DNA of 64,000 nt from Anaerolineae bacterium CG2_30_57_67 (GTDB lineage Bacteria > Chloroflexota > Anaerolineae > Anaerolineales > Villigracilaceae). Shown piece after piece: positions 1 to 8,177 of this stretch; position 1 is the stretch's first letter; each line of letters opens with the position of its first letter. Under the pieces are notes generated by a model. That model had not been told where the DNA came from. It saw only the letters and a program-made list of their open reading frames with translations, and ran no database searches. The DNA lies in the NCBI GenBank assembly GCA_001872455.1, contig MNXJ01000038.1:1-64000 (forward strand), read 5' to 3'. The translations under genes were made by a program, and so were the position numbers.

Positions 1-394
1 CTTTTGTTTTTGTCAATCGAAAAGCAAGATAATGGTTGTTACAGCTGACCTTTCGCTGAAATTGAAACGACTTTCGCGAATTTCTGCCCCAAAAGCCACT
101 TTTTCCGCAAATTTCGCCAAGCCGTGCCAAAAATCGTCACAAGATTCCGCGTTCTCGCCTGGCAACTTGGCGCATCGAAAAAGCGCCCCCCCCTAAATAT
201 GGGAGTGTCAACAATATCAACCCCATATATAGCGGTTTGGAAATTCGCGATTTTGCCAAAAATTTCAGCGAATGGACAGATGTTGGATTACGAAAAACCG
301 AATAAATTTCTGGTGGATAGAATTGTGGTAGAAAAGGAACAGTAGTTTTTTTGCCACGCAAGATGACTCTCGTATTTTTACAAAGGAGACCATG
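1..394. other. upstream intergenic region, no supported gene
   Basis: About 390 bases precede the fumarase operon. The track offers a 73-residue plus-strand ORF and two minus-strand ORFs here, but none has a recognisable protein, a convincing ribosome binding site or codon use like its neighbours. A 17-base string TTTCAGCGAATGGACAG at 263-279 recurs with one change at 6596-6612, so part of this stretch may be repeat-derived. The promoter of the fumarase genes should lie here, but I cannot place it confidently. Confidence 0.5.
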
Positions 395-1270
395 ATGCAA
401 CCTGATTTGACCGAAAAAATTTTGGAACTCATTCGCCGCACGGCCACCAACCTGCCCGCAGACGTGGAAGAACGCTTACGCGCTTCGGTGGAAAAGGAAG
501 CGCCTGGCTCGGCGGCGCGCGGCGCACTGGAAACCGTGCTCAAAAACATCGAACTGGCGCGCGCCGAATCGACGCCGATTTGCCAGGATACCGGCACGCC
601 CATCTTCTACGTTCACTACCCCGAAGGCTGGATCACGCGCAAACTGAAGGAACAAATCCGCGCGGCGCTGGCCGAAGCCACTCAATGCTCGTACATGCGC
701 CCCAACGCGGTGGATGCCGTTTATGACAAAAACAGCGGCAATAACCTCGGCGGCGAAGATTTCCCCTCCGTCCATTTTGACGAGGTGGAAGGCGAAACGC
801 TGACGATTGAACTGATGTTGAAGGGCGGCGGCTGCGAAAATGTTGGGGCGCAGTATTCGCTGCCCGATAACCGTCTCGGCGCCGGGCGCGACCTGGCCGG
901 GGTGCGCAAAGTCGTCCTCGACGCGGTGCAACGCGCTCAGGGGCAGGGCTGCGCTCCCGGAATTTTGGGCGTCGCCATCGGCGGCGACCGGGGTTCCTCC
1001 TATTACGGCTCGAAAGAAGTTCTTTTCGACAAACTCGGCACACGCAACGCTGACCCAAAGTTGGCCGCGCTGGAAGAACGCCTGACCAGCGAAGCCAATA
1101 CGCTGGGAATTGGGCCGATGGGCTTTGGCGGCAGTACCACCGTGATTGACACCAAAATCAAAGGCATGCACCGCCTGCCGGCCTCGTTCTTCGTCTCGGT
1201 TTCCTACATGTGCTGGGCCTACCGCCGCCGCAAGATGACGGTGAACGGTGAAACCGTGGCGTACGATTAG
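395..1270 (+). CDS. class I fumarate hydratase, alpha (N-terminal domain) subunit
   Basis: The protein matches the catalytic N-terminal part of iron-sulfur (class I) fumarases and L-tartrate dehydratase alpha, which hydrate fumarate to malate in the TCA cycle or its reductive branch. Family signatures visible are ICQDTGTP with its cluster cysteine near residue 60, GGGCENVGAQ near the middle, and the PMGFGGSTT stretch near the C-terminus. Its length of about 291 residues is typical of the separate alpha subunit. The track starts at 392 (ATGATG), but AGGAG at 384-388 sits only 3 bases from that ATG and 6 from the one at 395, so I prefer 395. The beta subunit follows after 16 bases. Tartrate dehydratase cannot be excluded from sequence alone. 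Confidence 0.93.
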   Translation: MQPDLTEKILELIRRTATNLPADVEERLRASVEKEAPGSAARGALETVLKNIELARAESTPICQDTGTPIFYVHYPEGWITRKLKEQIRAALAEATQCSYMRPNAVDAVYDKNSGNNLGGEDFPSVHFDEVEGETLTIELMLKGGGCENVGAQYSLPDNRLGAGRDLAGVRKVVLDAVQRAQGQGCAPGILGVAIGGDRGSSYYGSKEVLFDKLGTRNADPKLAALEERLTSEANTLGIGPMGFGGSTTVIDTKIKGMHRLPASFFVSVSYMCWAYRRRKMTVNGETVAYD

Positions 1271-1286
1271 AAATCAGGAGAACAAG

Positions 1287-1913
1287 ATGAAAGAAATTAC
1301 TCTTCCCGTCAGTGACGAAACCATCCGCGCGCTGGTCGTGGGTGAACCGGTCTTACTCAGCGGAATCATGATTACCGGACGCGATGCCGCCCACAAGTGG
1401 ATGATTGACACCTTCATCCGCAAGACGCGCGCGCCGCAGGGCGATGATGAACAGGTGTACGCGGAATTGAAAAAACTGCTCAATGGCGCGCTCATCTATC
1501 ATTGCGGCCCCGTCGTCAGCGGGCTGGATACGAAGCAGTATAAATTTGTCGCTGCCGGGCCGACGACCTCCATTCGCGAGGAGCCATATCAGGCTGAGGT
1601 GATGAAACATTTCAACCTGAAGGGCGTCATCGGCAAGGGCGGCATGGGGCCGAAAACGCTCAAAGGCTGCCAGGAAACGCCCGCCGTCTATTTTCACGCC
1701 ATCGGCGGCGCGGCTTCCTACATCGCGCAAAGCGTCAAAAAAGTGCTCGGCGTTTACAAACTGGAGTTTGGCGTGCCGGAAGCGATGTGGGTGATTGAAG
1801 TCAAGAATTTCCCCGTGGTGGTGACGATGGATAGTCACGGCAACAGCCAGCACAAAGCCATCAACGACAATTCGCAAACGGTGTTGAACGACCTGCTGGC
1901 GCAGCCGTATTAA
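1287..1913 (+). CDS. class I fumarate hydratase, beta (C-terminal domain) subunit
   Basis: This 208-residue protein is the swivelling C-terminal domain partner of two-subunit class I fumarases. It carries the conserved ITGRDAAHKW segment near the N-terminus, YHCGPVV and the GKGGMG loop. The track ORF begins at 1248 inside the alpha gene, but the true start is the ATG at 1287, preceded by CAGGAG at 1275-1280, giving MKEITLPVSDET. With the upstream subunit it should form the (4Fe-4S) fumarase heterodimer or heterotetramer in the cytoplasm. A strong hairpin terminator closes the two-gene operon. Fumarase and PEP carboxykinase in the same window fit central C4 metabolism. Confidence 0.93.
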   Translation: MKEITLPVSDETIRALVVGEPVLLSGIMITGRDAAHKWMIDTFIRKTRAPQGDDEQVYAELKKLLNGALIYHCGPVVSGLDTKQYKFVAAGPTTSIREEPYQAEVMKHFNLKGVIGKGGMGPKTLKGCQETPAVYFHAIGGAASYIAQSVKKVLGVYKLEFGVPEAMWVIEVKNFPVVVTMDSHGNSQHKAINDNSQTVLNDLLAQPY

Positions 1914-1923
1914 TCTATGAGAC

Positions 1924-1964
1924 AAATCGTCCCGTAGGGCTGAAGGCCTTCGGGACGATTTTTT
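1924..1964 (+). terminator. rho-independent terminator after fumarase operon
   Basis: The arms AAATCGTCCCG and CGGGACGATTT flank a 16-base loop and are followed by a run of six T. It sits 10 bases after the fumarase beta stop and touches the stop of the convergent lipoprotein gene, so it may serve both strands. Confidence 0.85.
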
Positions 1965-3027
1965 AGGGCTGGTAACTGCAAAGGTTATCCAAAAGGGTTT
2001 GGCGCAACGCGACCAGTTCGGGGTACTGCTTGAAGAAGGCCACTTTTTGGCGCGCCAGATCGTCGTGGGACGAGCCTGAAAATAACACAAACGATGTCCA
2101 CGATTCTGCCATGTCTTCCACCGGGTCGGAGGCGGCATATTCTGAAACAAAGCGCGTTTGATATTTGTCGTAGAAATCTTTTAGCAGGGCGTCATGTGTG
2201 TCGGGATCAGATTCTTCCTCAATTTTTGCCCATTCCGGGTAAATATCTTTCCAAAATTGGCGATAAAAAGCGTCTATGTATGATTTTGGGCGTGTGCAAC
2301 CGTCCCCGGTAAGCAGGCTCTGGCAGTTCGTCTCTTCGGCATCCACCTGTGTATCGTTGAGCGTAATCAGATGACCGTATTCGTGCACCAGCACTACGGT
2401 CATGTCATACGAATCGCTGGCGTCAAGCAGATTGACGTTCATTTCCCATTGGCTAGAGGTGTCGTTGGTGGCGGTGACGTAGGCGGCGTATTTGTAGCCG
2501 CCGCCGCGCATCGAAACCAGATACTTGACCAGCATGGTACGGTTTTCTGCCGGGACGAGATAGGCAAAATAGTTCCAGATACGCTCGTGCGCCAACGTGT
2601 TTTGCTGGTAGGGAATGAAATCTTTTGGCACCCAGAGCGTATCCGGCTCAACAATCTGGTTGCCGTCAATGCGATAGCGCACCAGTTTCATGGTCGCATC
2701 GCTTTCGCCGTAAATGCCTGGCAGGGGCGGAACGTCTTCTTTGGGCAAGACCAATGCCAGCCGGTCGAAGCAGGCGTAGATGCAGTTTAAATCATTCGGC
2801 TGACAGGCCGCGCCAACCGGCTGCTGCGGAACGGGTGTGCGCGTGATAGTGGGCGAAGGCGTTGGCGATGGACCCTCCGTTGGAACGGGAGAGTTGGTTG
2901 GGCTGGGGGCGATAGTCGCCGTTGGAACAGGCATCGGCTCGCCGAAGACGATTCGCTCGGCGAAGCGGCAGGCCAAAGACGAAAAAAGCAACGCCAGGCT
3001 GGTAAAAATGACGCGGTAACGGTTCAT
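1963..3027 (-). CDS. putative zinc metallopeptidase-like lipoprotein (paralog 1)
   Basis: A secreted lipoprotein of 354 residues. The N-terminus is a lipoprotein signal (hydrophobic stretch ending LLFSSLAC, lipidated Cys), followed by a Thr/Pro/Ser-rich linker typical of surface lipoproteins. The mature part holds VLVHEYGHLITL, an HExxH zinc-protease motif. A helper glutamate may lie downstream (for example in DPVEDMAESW), but I cannot assign it. The track start at 3045 is too early: the ATG at 3027 has GGAGG at 3031-3035 and forms an ATGA overlap with the stop of the upstream paralog, implying translational coupling. The two proteins are clearly tandem duplicates (CRFAE after the lipobox, HEY-H, EDMAES/EDIAES). 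Substrate is unknown; I do not recognise a named family. Confidence 0.75.
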   Translation of the reverse strand: MNRYRVIFTSLALLFSSLACRFAERIVFGEPMPVPTATIAPSPTNSPVPTEGPSPTPSPTITRTPVPQQPVGAACQPNDLNCIYACFDRLALVLPKEDVPPLPGIYGESDATMKLVRYRIDGNQIVEPDTLWVPKDFIPYQQNTLAHERIWNYFAYLVPAENRTMLVKYLVSMRGGGYKYAAYVTATNDTSSQWEMNVNLLDASDSYDMTVVLVHEYGHLITLNDTQVDAEETNCQSLLTGDGCTRPKSYIDAFYRQFWKDIYPEWAKIEEESDPDTHDALLKDFYDKYQTRFVSEYAASDPVEDMAESWTSFVLFSGSSHDDLARQKVAFFKQYPELVALRQTLLDNLCSYQP

Positions 3028-4091
3028 TTTCCTCCGTAGGAACAAATTCCTTCAATCGCTTTTAGCCGCAGGTCAGCCAGTTCGGGATACTGGTAGAAGA
3101 AGAGCAGTTTTTTCTCGGCGATGGTATTTCCTGCCGGGCGTGGCGAAAGCACAAAAAAGGAAAACGATTCGGCGATGTCTTCCGCTGGGTCGGTGGGGGC
3201 GTAGTCGCTGACGAATTGGTCTTGATATTTTTTGTAAAAGGCGTCAAGAGCGTCGTAGTAGTCTTGCTCGTCGCCGACGGAGTCGAGCTGCGCCCATTCG
3301 TCGTAAATATCGTTCCAGTAAGTGTTCACAAACTGGTTGATGTAGGAATCTGGATCGCTGCAGCCTTCGCCGGGGAAGTAGGTATCGCATTTGGCGGCTT
3401 CCTGCTCGTAGACGCTGCCGTTTTCGGGGTGGTTGAAGATGGGCATGCTGGGCGGCACTTGTTTGGGATTGAGCGTCAGCAAGTGGGCGTATTCGTGGAC
3501 GAGGGTGTAGGTCAATTCCTTGGGGTCGGCGGCGTCCACAATATCCACGCGCAAAACCCACAGGTTGGGGTCGTTGTCGGATTGCGCCACCGAGGCCAAA
3601 ATGTTGGCTTCGCCATCGCTGAAAATGATGTACTGGGTTAGAAGCGGGCGATATTCGGGCGGAATGACGTTGGCGAAATAGTCCCACACTCGGCGCTGAC
3701 TGGCTTCATCCTGCTGGTAGGGTTTGAGCGCACTGGAAACGGGCTGCTTGACCGGGTTGAGAATCTCATCGCCAGAGATGGTGTAGGTTACCAGGTCATA
3801 TTCCGAATTATTGAAACCGCCGTGCTCCTCGCTGGGCGCAATTTTAGAAAGCGCTCCCACATTTGCCAGGCAGGCTTCGATGCAATTTCCATCCGGGCAG
3901 GTATCGTTGAAGGTCGGCTGGGGCGTGGCGGTGGGCGTGGCAGTCGGTGGAATGGGCGTCGCGGTTGGGACGGGCGTAACGGTTGGGACGGGTGTGGCGG
4001 TCGGGTCGTACAAAATTTGCTCGGCAAAGCGACAGGCCAGAGACGAAAATACCAATAAAAGCGCGGCGAAAAAGAGGGGCTTGAACTTCAT
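3024..4091 (-). CDS. putative zinc metallopeptidase-like lipoprotein (paralog 2)
   Basis: First gene of the tandem pair, 355 residues. It has a lipoprotein signal ending LLVFSSLAC, a VTPVPTATPIPPTATP linker, then a domain with TLVHEYAHLLTL (HExxH) and, near the C-terminus, DPAEDIAESFSFF. The pattern of conserved blocks matches the downstream copy over the whole mature length, so one arose from the other by duplication. The start ATG at 4091 has GGAGA at 4096-4100. Predicted location is the outer face of the cell envelope. Zinc binding is inferred from the motif; proteolysis is not proven, and such domains can be degenerate. Confidence 0.75.
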   Translation of the reverse strand: MKFKPLFFAALLLVFSSLACRFAEQILYDPTATPVPTVTPVPTATPIPPTATPTATPQPTFNDTCPDGNCIEACLANVGALSKIAPSEEHGGFNNSEYDLVTYTISGDEILNPVKQPVSSALKPYQQDEASQRRVWDYFANVIPPEYRPLLTQYIIFSDGEANILASVAQSDNDPNLWVLRVDIVDAADPKELTYTLVHEYAHLLTLNPKQVPPSMPIFNHPENGSVYEQEAAKCDTYFPGEGCSDPDSYINQFVNTYWNDIYDEWAQLDSVGDEQDYYDALDAFYKKYQDQFVSDYAPTDPAEDIAESFSFFVLSPRPAGNTIAEKKLLFFYQYPELADLRLKAIEGICSYGGK

Positions 4092-4154
4092 GTAGTCTCC
4101 AATAAAAAACGTGTTCCGGTTGGGCGGTCTTTGCAGGAAAAGATGACTGGCATT

Positions 4155-4499
4155 TTAGCGTTGGCTGTTGTGACAGGCCGGGCAGGGGCAGAGCGCGCGC
4201 AAGTAATGCCAGTTGTAAATGCCGTAGTCGTGAAAGTCTTCCCAAACAAGGGTAATCCCGTACGCGCCGGTGGCGACGATGTTGGTCAGGCGCGTGGCGG
4301 GCGAGTCTTCCAAAGCAACCGAAAAGATATCTGCGTCGGGTTCGGGTTTCATGTTTTCGTGGCCGCCGCGGCACTGGGCGCACGGACAGGCGGCGCGTAA
4401 CAGCGAGAACGGATATATACTGACGTGGCCGTCATCCCAGGTGATGGTCATTTGCAGCCCGGGGCGGTCGGCAGTGATGTTAACAGGTTTCTCAGACAT
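4155..4499 (-). CDS. DUF971 domain protein
   Basis: A 114-residue cytoplasmic protein of the DUF971 type, the small domain also found at the N-terminus of gamma-butyrobetaine hydroxylases. It starts with the typical ITWDDGHVSIYPFSLLRAACPCAQC and ends with HYLRALCPCPAC. The two CPC-x-x-C clusters suggest metal binding or a link to iron-sulfur metabolism. DUF971 genes often neighbour Fe-S or MRP/ApbC genes elsewhere, but no such partner is adjacent here. The ATG at 4499 is preceded by AAAGGAAAAA. Function unknown. Confidence 0.82.
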   Translation of the reverse strand: MSEKPVNITADRPGLQMTITWDDGHVSIYPFSLLRAACPCAQCRGGHENMKPEPDADIFSVALEDSPATRLTNIVATGAYGITLVWEDFHDYGIYNWHYLRALCPCPACHNSQR

Positions 4500-4511
4500 G
4501 TTTTTCCTTTT

Positions 4512-4991
4512 TTATTGTGGCGCAGCGATGGCGGTTAAAAAATCAGCGGCGGCCCAACCTGCGCGGGTTTCGTCGTAATTGGAGACGATTTGCCACCAGA
4601 TATGGCCGTCTTTCTCTTGTGGGCCGTCTTGCACGCGGAAAATTTCAGTGTCATAGGCCAAAAAGAGAAATTCGCCCGCTAGCCCCGGCGCGGCGCGGAT
4701 TTTTAATCCCTGGCCTTCGGTGCCGCTGATTTGAACATAGCCGCTGACAGAGACTTGCCCCGGCACAGGCGTTGGAAGTTGCGCACTGGCGGGAGTAGCG
4801 GTCGCCAGCGTGCGGGGCATGCCGGTCGGCGCGGGAAGCACCGTTAAAACGGAGATAAACTCTGCCGGTTGGGGTGGTTTGGGCGCAGCAAACAATATCC
4901 AACCGAAGGTAAGCAGCAGCAGGAAAGCGGCTAGTCCAAGCGCGCCCAACATGACGCGCGGAGAAAGCAGTTGCTGAAGGTCAAATTTCAT
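4512..4991 (-). CDS. membrane-anchored SH3-like domain protein
   Basis: The track start at 5048 gives an implausible leader. The ATG at 4991 gives MKFDLQQLLSPRVMLGALGLAAFLLLLTFGWILF, a single N-terminal membrane helix. A low-complexity Pro/Thr/Ala linker follows, then about 75 residues resembling a bacterial SH3 (SH3b) domain: GLKIRAAPGLAGEFLFLAYDTEIFRV...WWQIVSNYDETRAGWAAADFL. SH3b domains usually bind cell-wall peptides or act as extracytoplasmic adapters. 12 bases separate it from the DUF971 gene downstream, so the two may be cotranscribed. No enzymatic domain is visible. Confidence 0.72.
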   Translation of the reverse strand: MKFDLQQLLSPRVMLGALGLAAFLLLLTFGWILFAAPKPPQPAEFISVLTVLPAPTGMPRTLATATPASAQLPTPVPGQVSVSGYVQISGTEGQGLKIRAAPGLAGEFLFLAYDTEIFRVQDGPQEKDGHIWWQIVSNYDETRAGWAAADFLTAIAAPQ

Positions 4992-5101
4992 GAGGCAAAT
5001 TATACCCGTGTGAGGGATTGAATTTGCACTGGCTATTGCCAAGTACACTATTCGCCTTTATAATTCACTCTTAATTCCTTTCGTACTGGAGCAATTTCGT
5101 T

Positions 5102-6346
5102 ATGACGGACCAACAAAACGCCCAAATGGGCACAGGGGACAGTGAAGAACTGGCTCAAGATGGTAATAACCTGGAAAGCATGGAAAGCCTGATGCAATCG
5201 GATGCCGGGCTGGAGTTTCCCAGTCAGGGCGAAATCCGCAAGGGTGTTATCGCCAGTATTTCTTCTTCCCAGATTCTCGTTAGTGTCGGCGCAAAAAGCG
5301 AAGGCGTCATTGCGGGCCGTGAGCTGGATCAAATTCCTGCTACGGACCGTGCTGAGTTTCAGATGGGCATGGAGATTCCGGTCTATGTCATCAATCCGGA
5401 AGATGACAACGGTAACGTTGTCCTCTCCTACGTCCGCGCCCGCGAGGCGATGGGCTGGGAAGTGGTTGAAAAGATGCAGGAAACCGGTGAGCCCTTTGAC
5501 GGCATCGTAGATGGCTACAACAAAGGTGGCCTGATTGTGCTGGTGCATGGGTTACGTGGCTTCGTTCCCGCTTCGCAAATCAGCCTTTCGCGTCGCAATC
5601 TGGTACAGGGCGACACACCCGACCGCTGGGCCAAGCAAATTGGCGAAACAATCAGCGTGCGCATCATTGAAGTTGACCGTGAGCGCCGTCGCCTGATTCT
5701 TTCGGAGCGCGCCGCCAACCCTGAAACCCGCCAGTCTATCAAAGAGCGCGTCATTGACGAGCTCGTAGAAGGCAGCGTTCACACCGGGCGCGTCACCAGC
5801 GTGGCTGATTTTGGCGCATTCGTCAACATCAACGGCGCCGATGGCCTCGTTCATCTGTCTGAAGTTTCGTGGGAGCGCGTTCAGCACCCCAGCGAAGTTC
5901 TCAAGGTCGGAGACGAAGTCAAGGTCAAGGTGATTAATATAGACCGCGAAAAGCGCCGCATCGGTCTGTCAATCAAAGCCCTGTTGGAAGACCCCTGGCA
6001 AGACAAGGTCAGCCACTTTAAGGTTGGACAACTGCTCGAAGGCACAATCACCCGCCTGACGAAGTTCGGCGCGTTTGCTCGCCTGGAAGGCGATATCGAA
6101 GGTCTGATTCACATCTCCGAACTCTCCGAAAACCGCATCAATCATCCCAAGGAAGCGGTTAAAGAAGGTGATGTGCTGACCTTGCGCGTCATTCGTATTG
6201 ACGCTGACCAGCGCCGCATCGGTCTGAGTCTGCGCAAAGTTGATTCGGCTTCCTACTCGGATATGGATTTAAAAGCCTTGACCGCCGAACTCAATGAAGA
6301 CGAAGCCAATAGCGAACCCAAAAACGAACCCGATACCAAAGAGTAG
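5102..6346 (+). CDS. rpsA: 30S ribosomal protein S1 (four S1 domains)
   Basis: A 414-residue RNA-binding protein with four S1 (OB-fold) repeats: about residues 38-105, 122-190, 208-276 and 293-362. The third and fourth are the most canonical (VHTGRVTSVADFGAFVNI...GLVHLSEVSWERV and LEGTITRLTKFGAFARLEGDIEGLIHISELSE). It helps mRNA bind the small subunit. Four domains is the short form found outside Proteobacteria. A low-complexity acidic/Asn tail ends the protein. It is a monocistronic plus-strand gene with its own terminator 18 bases downstream. A general S1-domain RNA-binding protein is the only realistic alternative. Confidence 0.93.
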   Translation: MTDQQNAQMGTGDSEELAQDGNNLESMESLMQSDAGLEFPSQGEIRKGVIASISSSQILVSVGAKSEGVIAGRELDQIPATDRAEFQMGMEIPVYVINPEDDNGNVVLSYVRAREAMGWEVVEKMQETGEPFDGIVDGYNKGGLIVLVHGLRGFVPASQISLSRRNLVQGDTPDRWAKQIGETISVRIIEVDRERRRLILSERAANPETRQSIKERVIDELVEGSVHTGRVTSVADFGAFVNINGADGLVHLSEVSWERVQHPSEVLKVGDEVKVKVINIDREKRRIGLSIKALLEDPWQDKVSHFKVGQLLEGTITRLTKFGAFARLEGDIEGLIHISELSENRINHPKEAVKEGDVLTLRVIRIDADQRRIGLSLRKVDSASYSDMDLKALTAELNEDEANSEPKNEPDTKE

Positions 6347-6364
6347 AATAGCCAGATAAATCTC

Positions 6365-6396
6365 AAAAGGCGCACCTTCAGGTGCGCCTTTTTTTG
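6365..6396 (+). terminator. rho-independent terminator after rpsA
   Basis: The hairpin AAGGCGCACCT-TC-AGGTGCGCCTT is perfect and is followed by a T tract ending in G. It lies 18 bases after the S1 stop codon. Confidence 0.93.
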
Positions 6397-6883
6397 CAAA
6401 ATTTTATCAACTCAAGGTGGTTACTCACATCTTTGCTCCACCCTGCAAAGCGACAACGTCACATTGACCATTGTGCATTTGCCAGATAAAACCATCCGCC
6501 ACATTACGCCCTTGCAGATCTGCATTCTGGAATTGTTTGGGCTATCCGCCGCCGTCTATACCCGGCTGACCAAAAATTGAGAAAAGTCAAAACCATTTCA
6601 GCAAATGGACAGTTTAAATCGTGACATTCTGCGTGATGTGGCAGATTTTCGGCGTAGTATAATCACGAGCGTGTTTACTTTGTCTGACGCTTTGATTGTC
6701 GGCGAGGCCGCTGGCAGTGTGGTGGTGGAATTTTGAGCGCACCCGCAATGGGTCAGGGAATTTTCCCTGGCTTTTTTTGTTCCTGCCGACCGGAAACGGG
6801 ATATTTGGCTATTGCCTGGGCCAGTGAAAAAGATGTAAGACATTATATATAATATCTAATCTAGCAAGCGTGAAGGAGAATCC
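6397..6883. other. 487-bp intergenic region with decayed repeat and a promoter
   Basis: No gene is supported; the 81-residue minus ORF at 6598-6843 looks random. At about 6416-6456 the sequence GGTTACTCACATCTTTGCTCCACCCTGCAAAGCGACA is the reverse complement of one end of the inverted-repeat element at 45305-45464, so a relic of that element lies here. TATAAT at 6848-6853 is a good -10 box for the aminotransferase gene, but its -35 region is weak. Confidence 0.5.
6848..6853 (+). promoter_or_regulatory. -10 box of the aminotransferase gene
   Basis: A perfect TATAAT lies in an AT-rich stretch 31 bases before the ATG at 6884, with GAAGGAGA as the ribosome binding site. No good -35 hexamer is seen at 17 bases spacing. 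Confidence 0.45.
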
Positions 6884-8101
6884 ATGAAACTAAGTAAACT
6901 TGCCAGTGAAATTGCCGAATCGCCGACTTTGGCGCTTAATGAGCAGGCGCGGTTATTGCGCGAACGCGGCGAGGCCGTCATTCATTTGGGGATTGGCGAA
7001 CCGAAGAACAAAACCCCCATCAACGCCATTCTGGCTTCGGCGGCTAAACTGTCCAGCGGCGAGGTGAAATATACGCCTGCTGATGGCACGCCCGCGCTCA
7101 AGAAGGCGATCATCCGTTACACCGAAGAAAATTACAATCGCCTGGTTGCCCCCGAAAATGTGATTGTCACCAACGGGGCAAAGCAGTCGCTTTTTAATAT
7201 TTTTTATAGCATTCTCAACCCGCAGGATGAAGTTATTGTGCTGGCGCCTTATTGGGTTTCCTACCCGGAAATCATCAAAATGTGCCTGGGACGCCCGGTT
7301 ATCGTCACGCCACAGGATGGAACCTTCGTTCCCACGTTTGATGAAATTGAACGCGCGGTCACGTCGTATACGCGCGCAATCATCGTCAATAGCCCGAATA
7401 ACCCCTCCGGCGCTGTGTATCCGCCTGAATTGATTGAAAAATTGGTGGAGTTCTGCGAGCGCAAGGGAATTTTTATGGTTTGTGATGATATTTATCACAA
7501 ATTGGTATTTGATGGCAAAGAAGCCGCGCCCGCGTATCGCTTTACCAAGCGGGACGTGGAAAATTCGTATGTGATCGTTGTCAATGGCGTTGCCAAAGTC
7601 TACGGCATGACCGGTTTCCGGGTGGGTTGGGTGGTGGCGCCCCGGCAACTCGTCAGGGTGATGACCAATGTTACCGCGCAAACAACCTCCGGCGTGTCGC
7701 CAGTCAGTCAGGCGGCGGCGGAAGGCGCGTTAAACGGGATGCAAAATGTGGTCGAGGCCATTCGTCTGCAAATCCAAAACAACCGCGAAGTGCTTTTGCA
7801 GGAAATGCGAACTTTTAACGGCGCGCGTCTGATCAAGCCGGAAGGAACTTTTTACGCGCTGCCCGACCTGCGCGCCTTCAATAGCAATTCGGTTGAAATT
7901 TCCAGCTTTCTGCTCAAAAAGGCGATGGTTGTGACCGTGCCTGGCAAGGAATTTGGCATGGAAGGCCACATCCGCCTTTCGATTTCTGGCAGTGTTAAAG
8001 ACGTGACCGAGGGAATTGCCCGCATCAAGTGGGCGCTCGACCCCACTAGCCCGAATGAAATTTACATCGGCGATAAAAAAATGGTGCGCGACTGGCTGTA
8101 A
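6884..8101 (+). CDS. pyridoxal-phosphate aminotransferase (aspartate aminotransferase-like, class I)
   Basis: A 405-residue fold-type I aminotransferase. The substrate-side motif HLGIGEP is near residue 25. SPNNPSGAVYP includes the PLP-contacting Asn, VCDDIYHKLVF the PLP-contacting Asp/Tyr, and NGVAKVYGMTGFRVGW the Schiff-base lysine with the phosphate-binding Arg. It probably transfers amino groups between aspartate or another amino acid and 2-oxoglutarate. Class I subgroup Ib enzymes of this type often have broad specificity, so I give no symbol. Its -10 box and GAAGGAG site are clear. PEP carboxykinase follows 76 bases downstream, consistent with joint handling of oxaloacetate. Confidence 0.88.
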   Translation: MKLSKLASEIAESPTLALNEQARLLRERGEAVIHLGIGEPKNKTPINAILASAAKLSSGEVKYTPADGTPALKKAIIRYTEENYNRLVAPENVIVTNGAKQSLFNIFYSILNPQDEVIVLAPYWVSYPEIIKMCLGRPVIVTPQDGTFVPTFDEIERAVTSYTRAIIVNSPNNPSGAVYPPELIEKLVEFCERKGIFMVCDDIYHKLVFDGKEAAPAYRFTKRDVENSYVIVVNGVAKVYGMTGFRVGWVVAPRQLVRVMTNVTAQTTSGVSPVSQAAAEGALNGMQNVVEAIRLQIQNNREVLLQEMRTFNGARLIKPEGTFYALPDLRAFNSNSVEISSFLLKKAMVVTVPGKEFGMEGHIRLSISGSVKDVTEGIARIKWALDPTSPNEIYIGDKKMVRDWL

Positions 8102-8110
8102 AACAGGTAA

Positions 8111-8174
8111 ACTGAACCGAACAACCGGACAACCGGACAACCGAACAACCGGACAACCGAACAACTGGAAAACC
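8111..8174 (+). repeat. 8-bp tandem repeat (GRACAACC) upstream of pckA
   Basis: Six units of GAACAACC/GGACAACC run from 8119 to 8166, with degenerate units on each side (ACTGAACC, GGAAAACC). The array fills the gap between the aminotransferase stop and the pckA start and leaves no clear Shine-Dalgarno sequence. Eight is not a multiple of three, so copy-number change would shift any frame read through it. Confidence 0.9.
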
Positions 8175-8177
8175 GCG

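Noticed and set aside
124-400. Small ORFs on both strands upstream of fumarase
   Set aside because: No family features, no start signals, overlapping frames of random composition.
6598-6843. 81-residue minus ORF
   Set aside because: Basic, low-information sequence in an intergenic stretch with repeat relics.
8111-8174. CRISPR or phage attachment site
   Set aside because: A simple 8-bp tandem repeat with no spacers.
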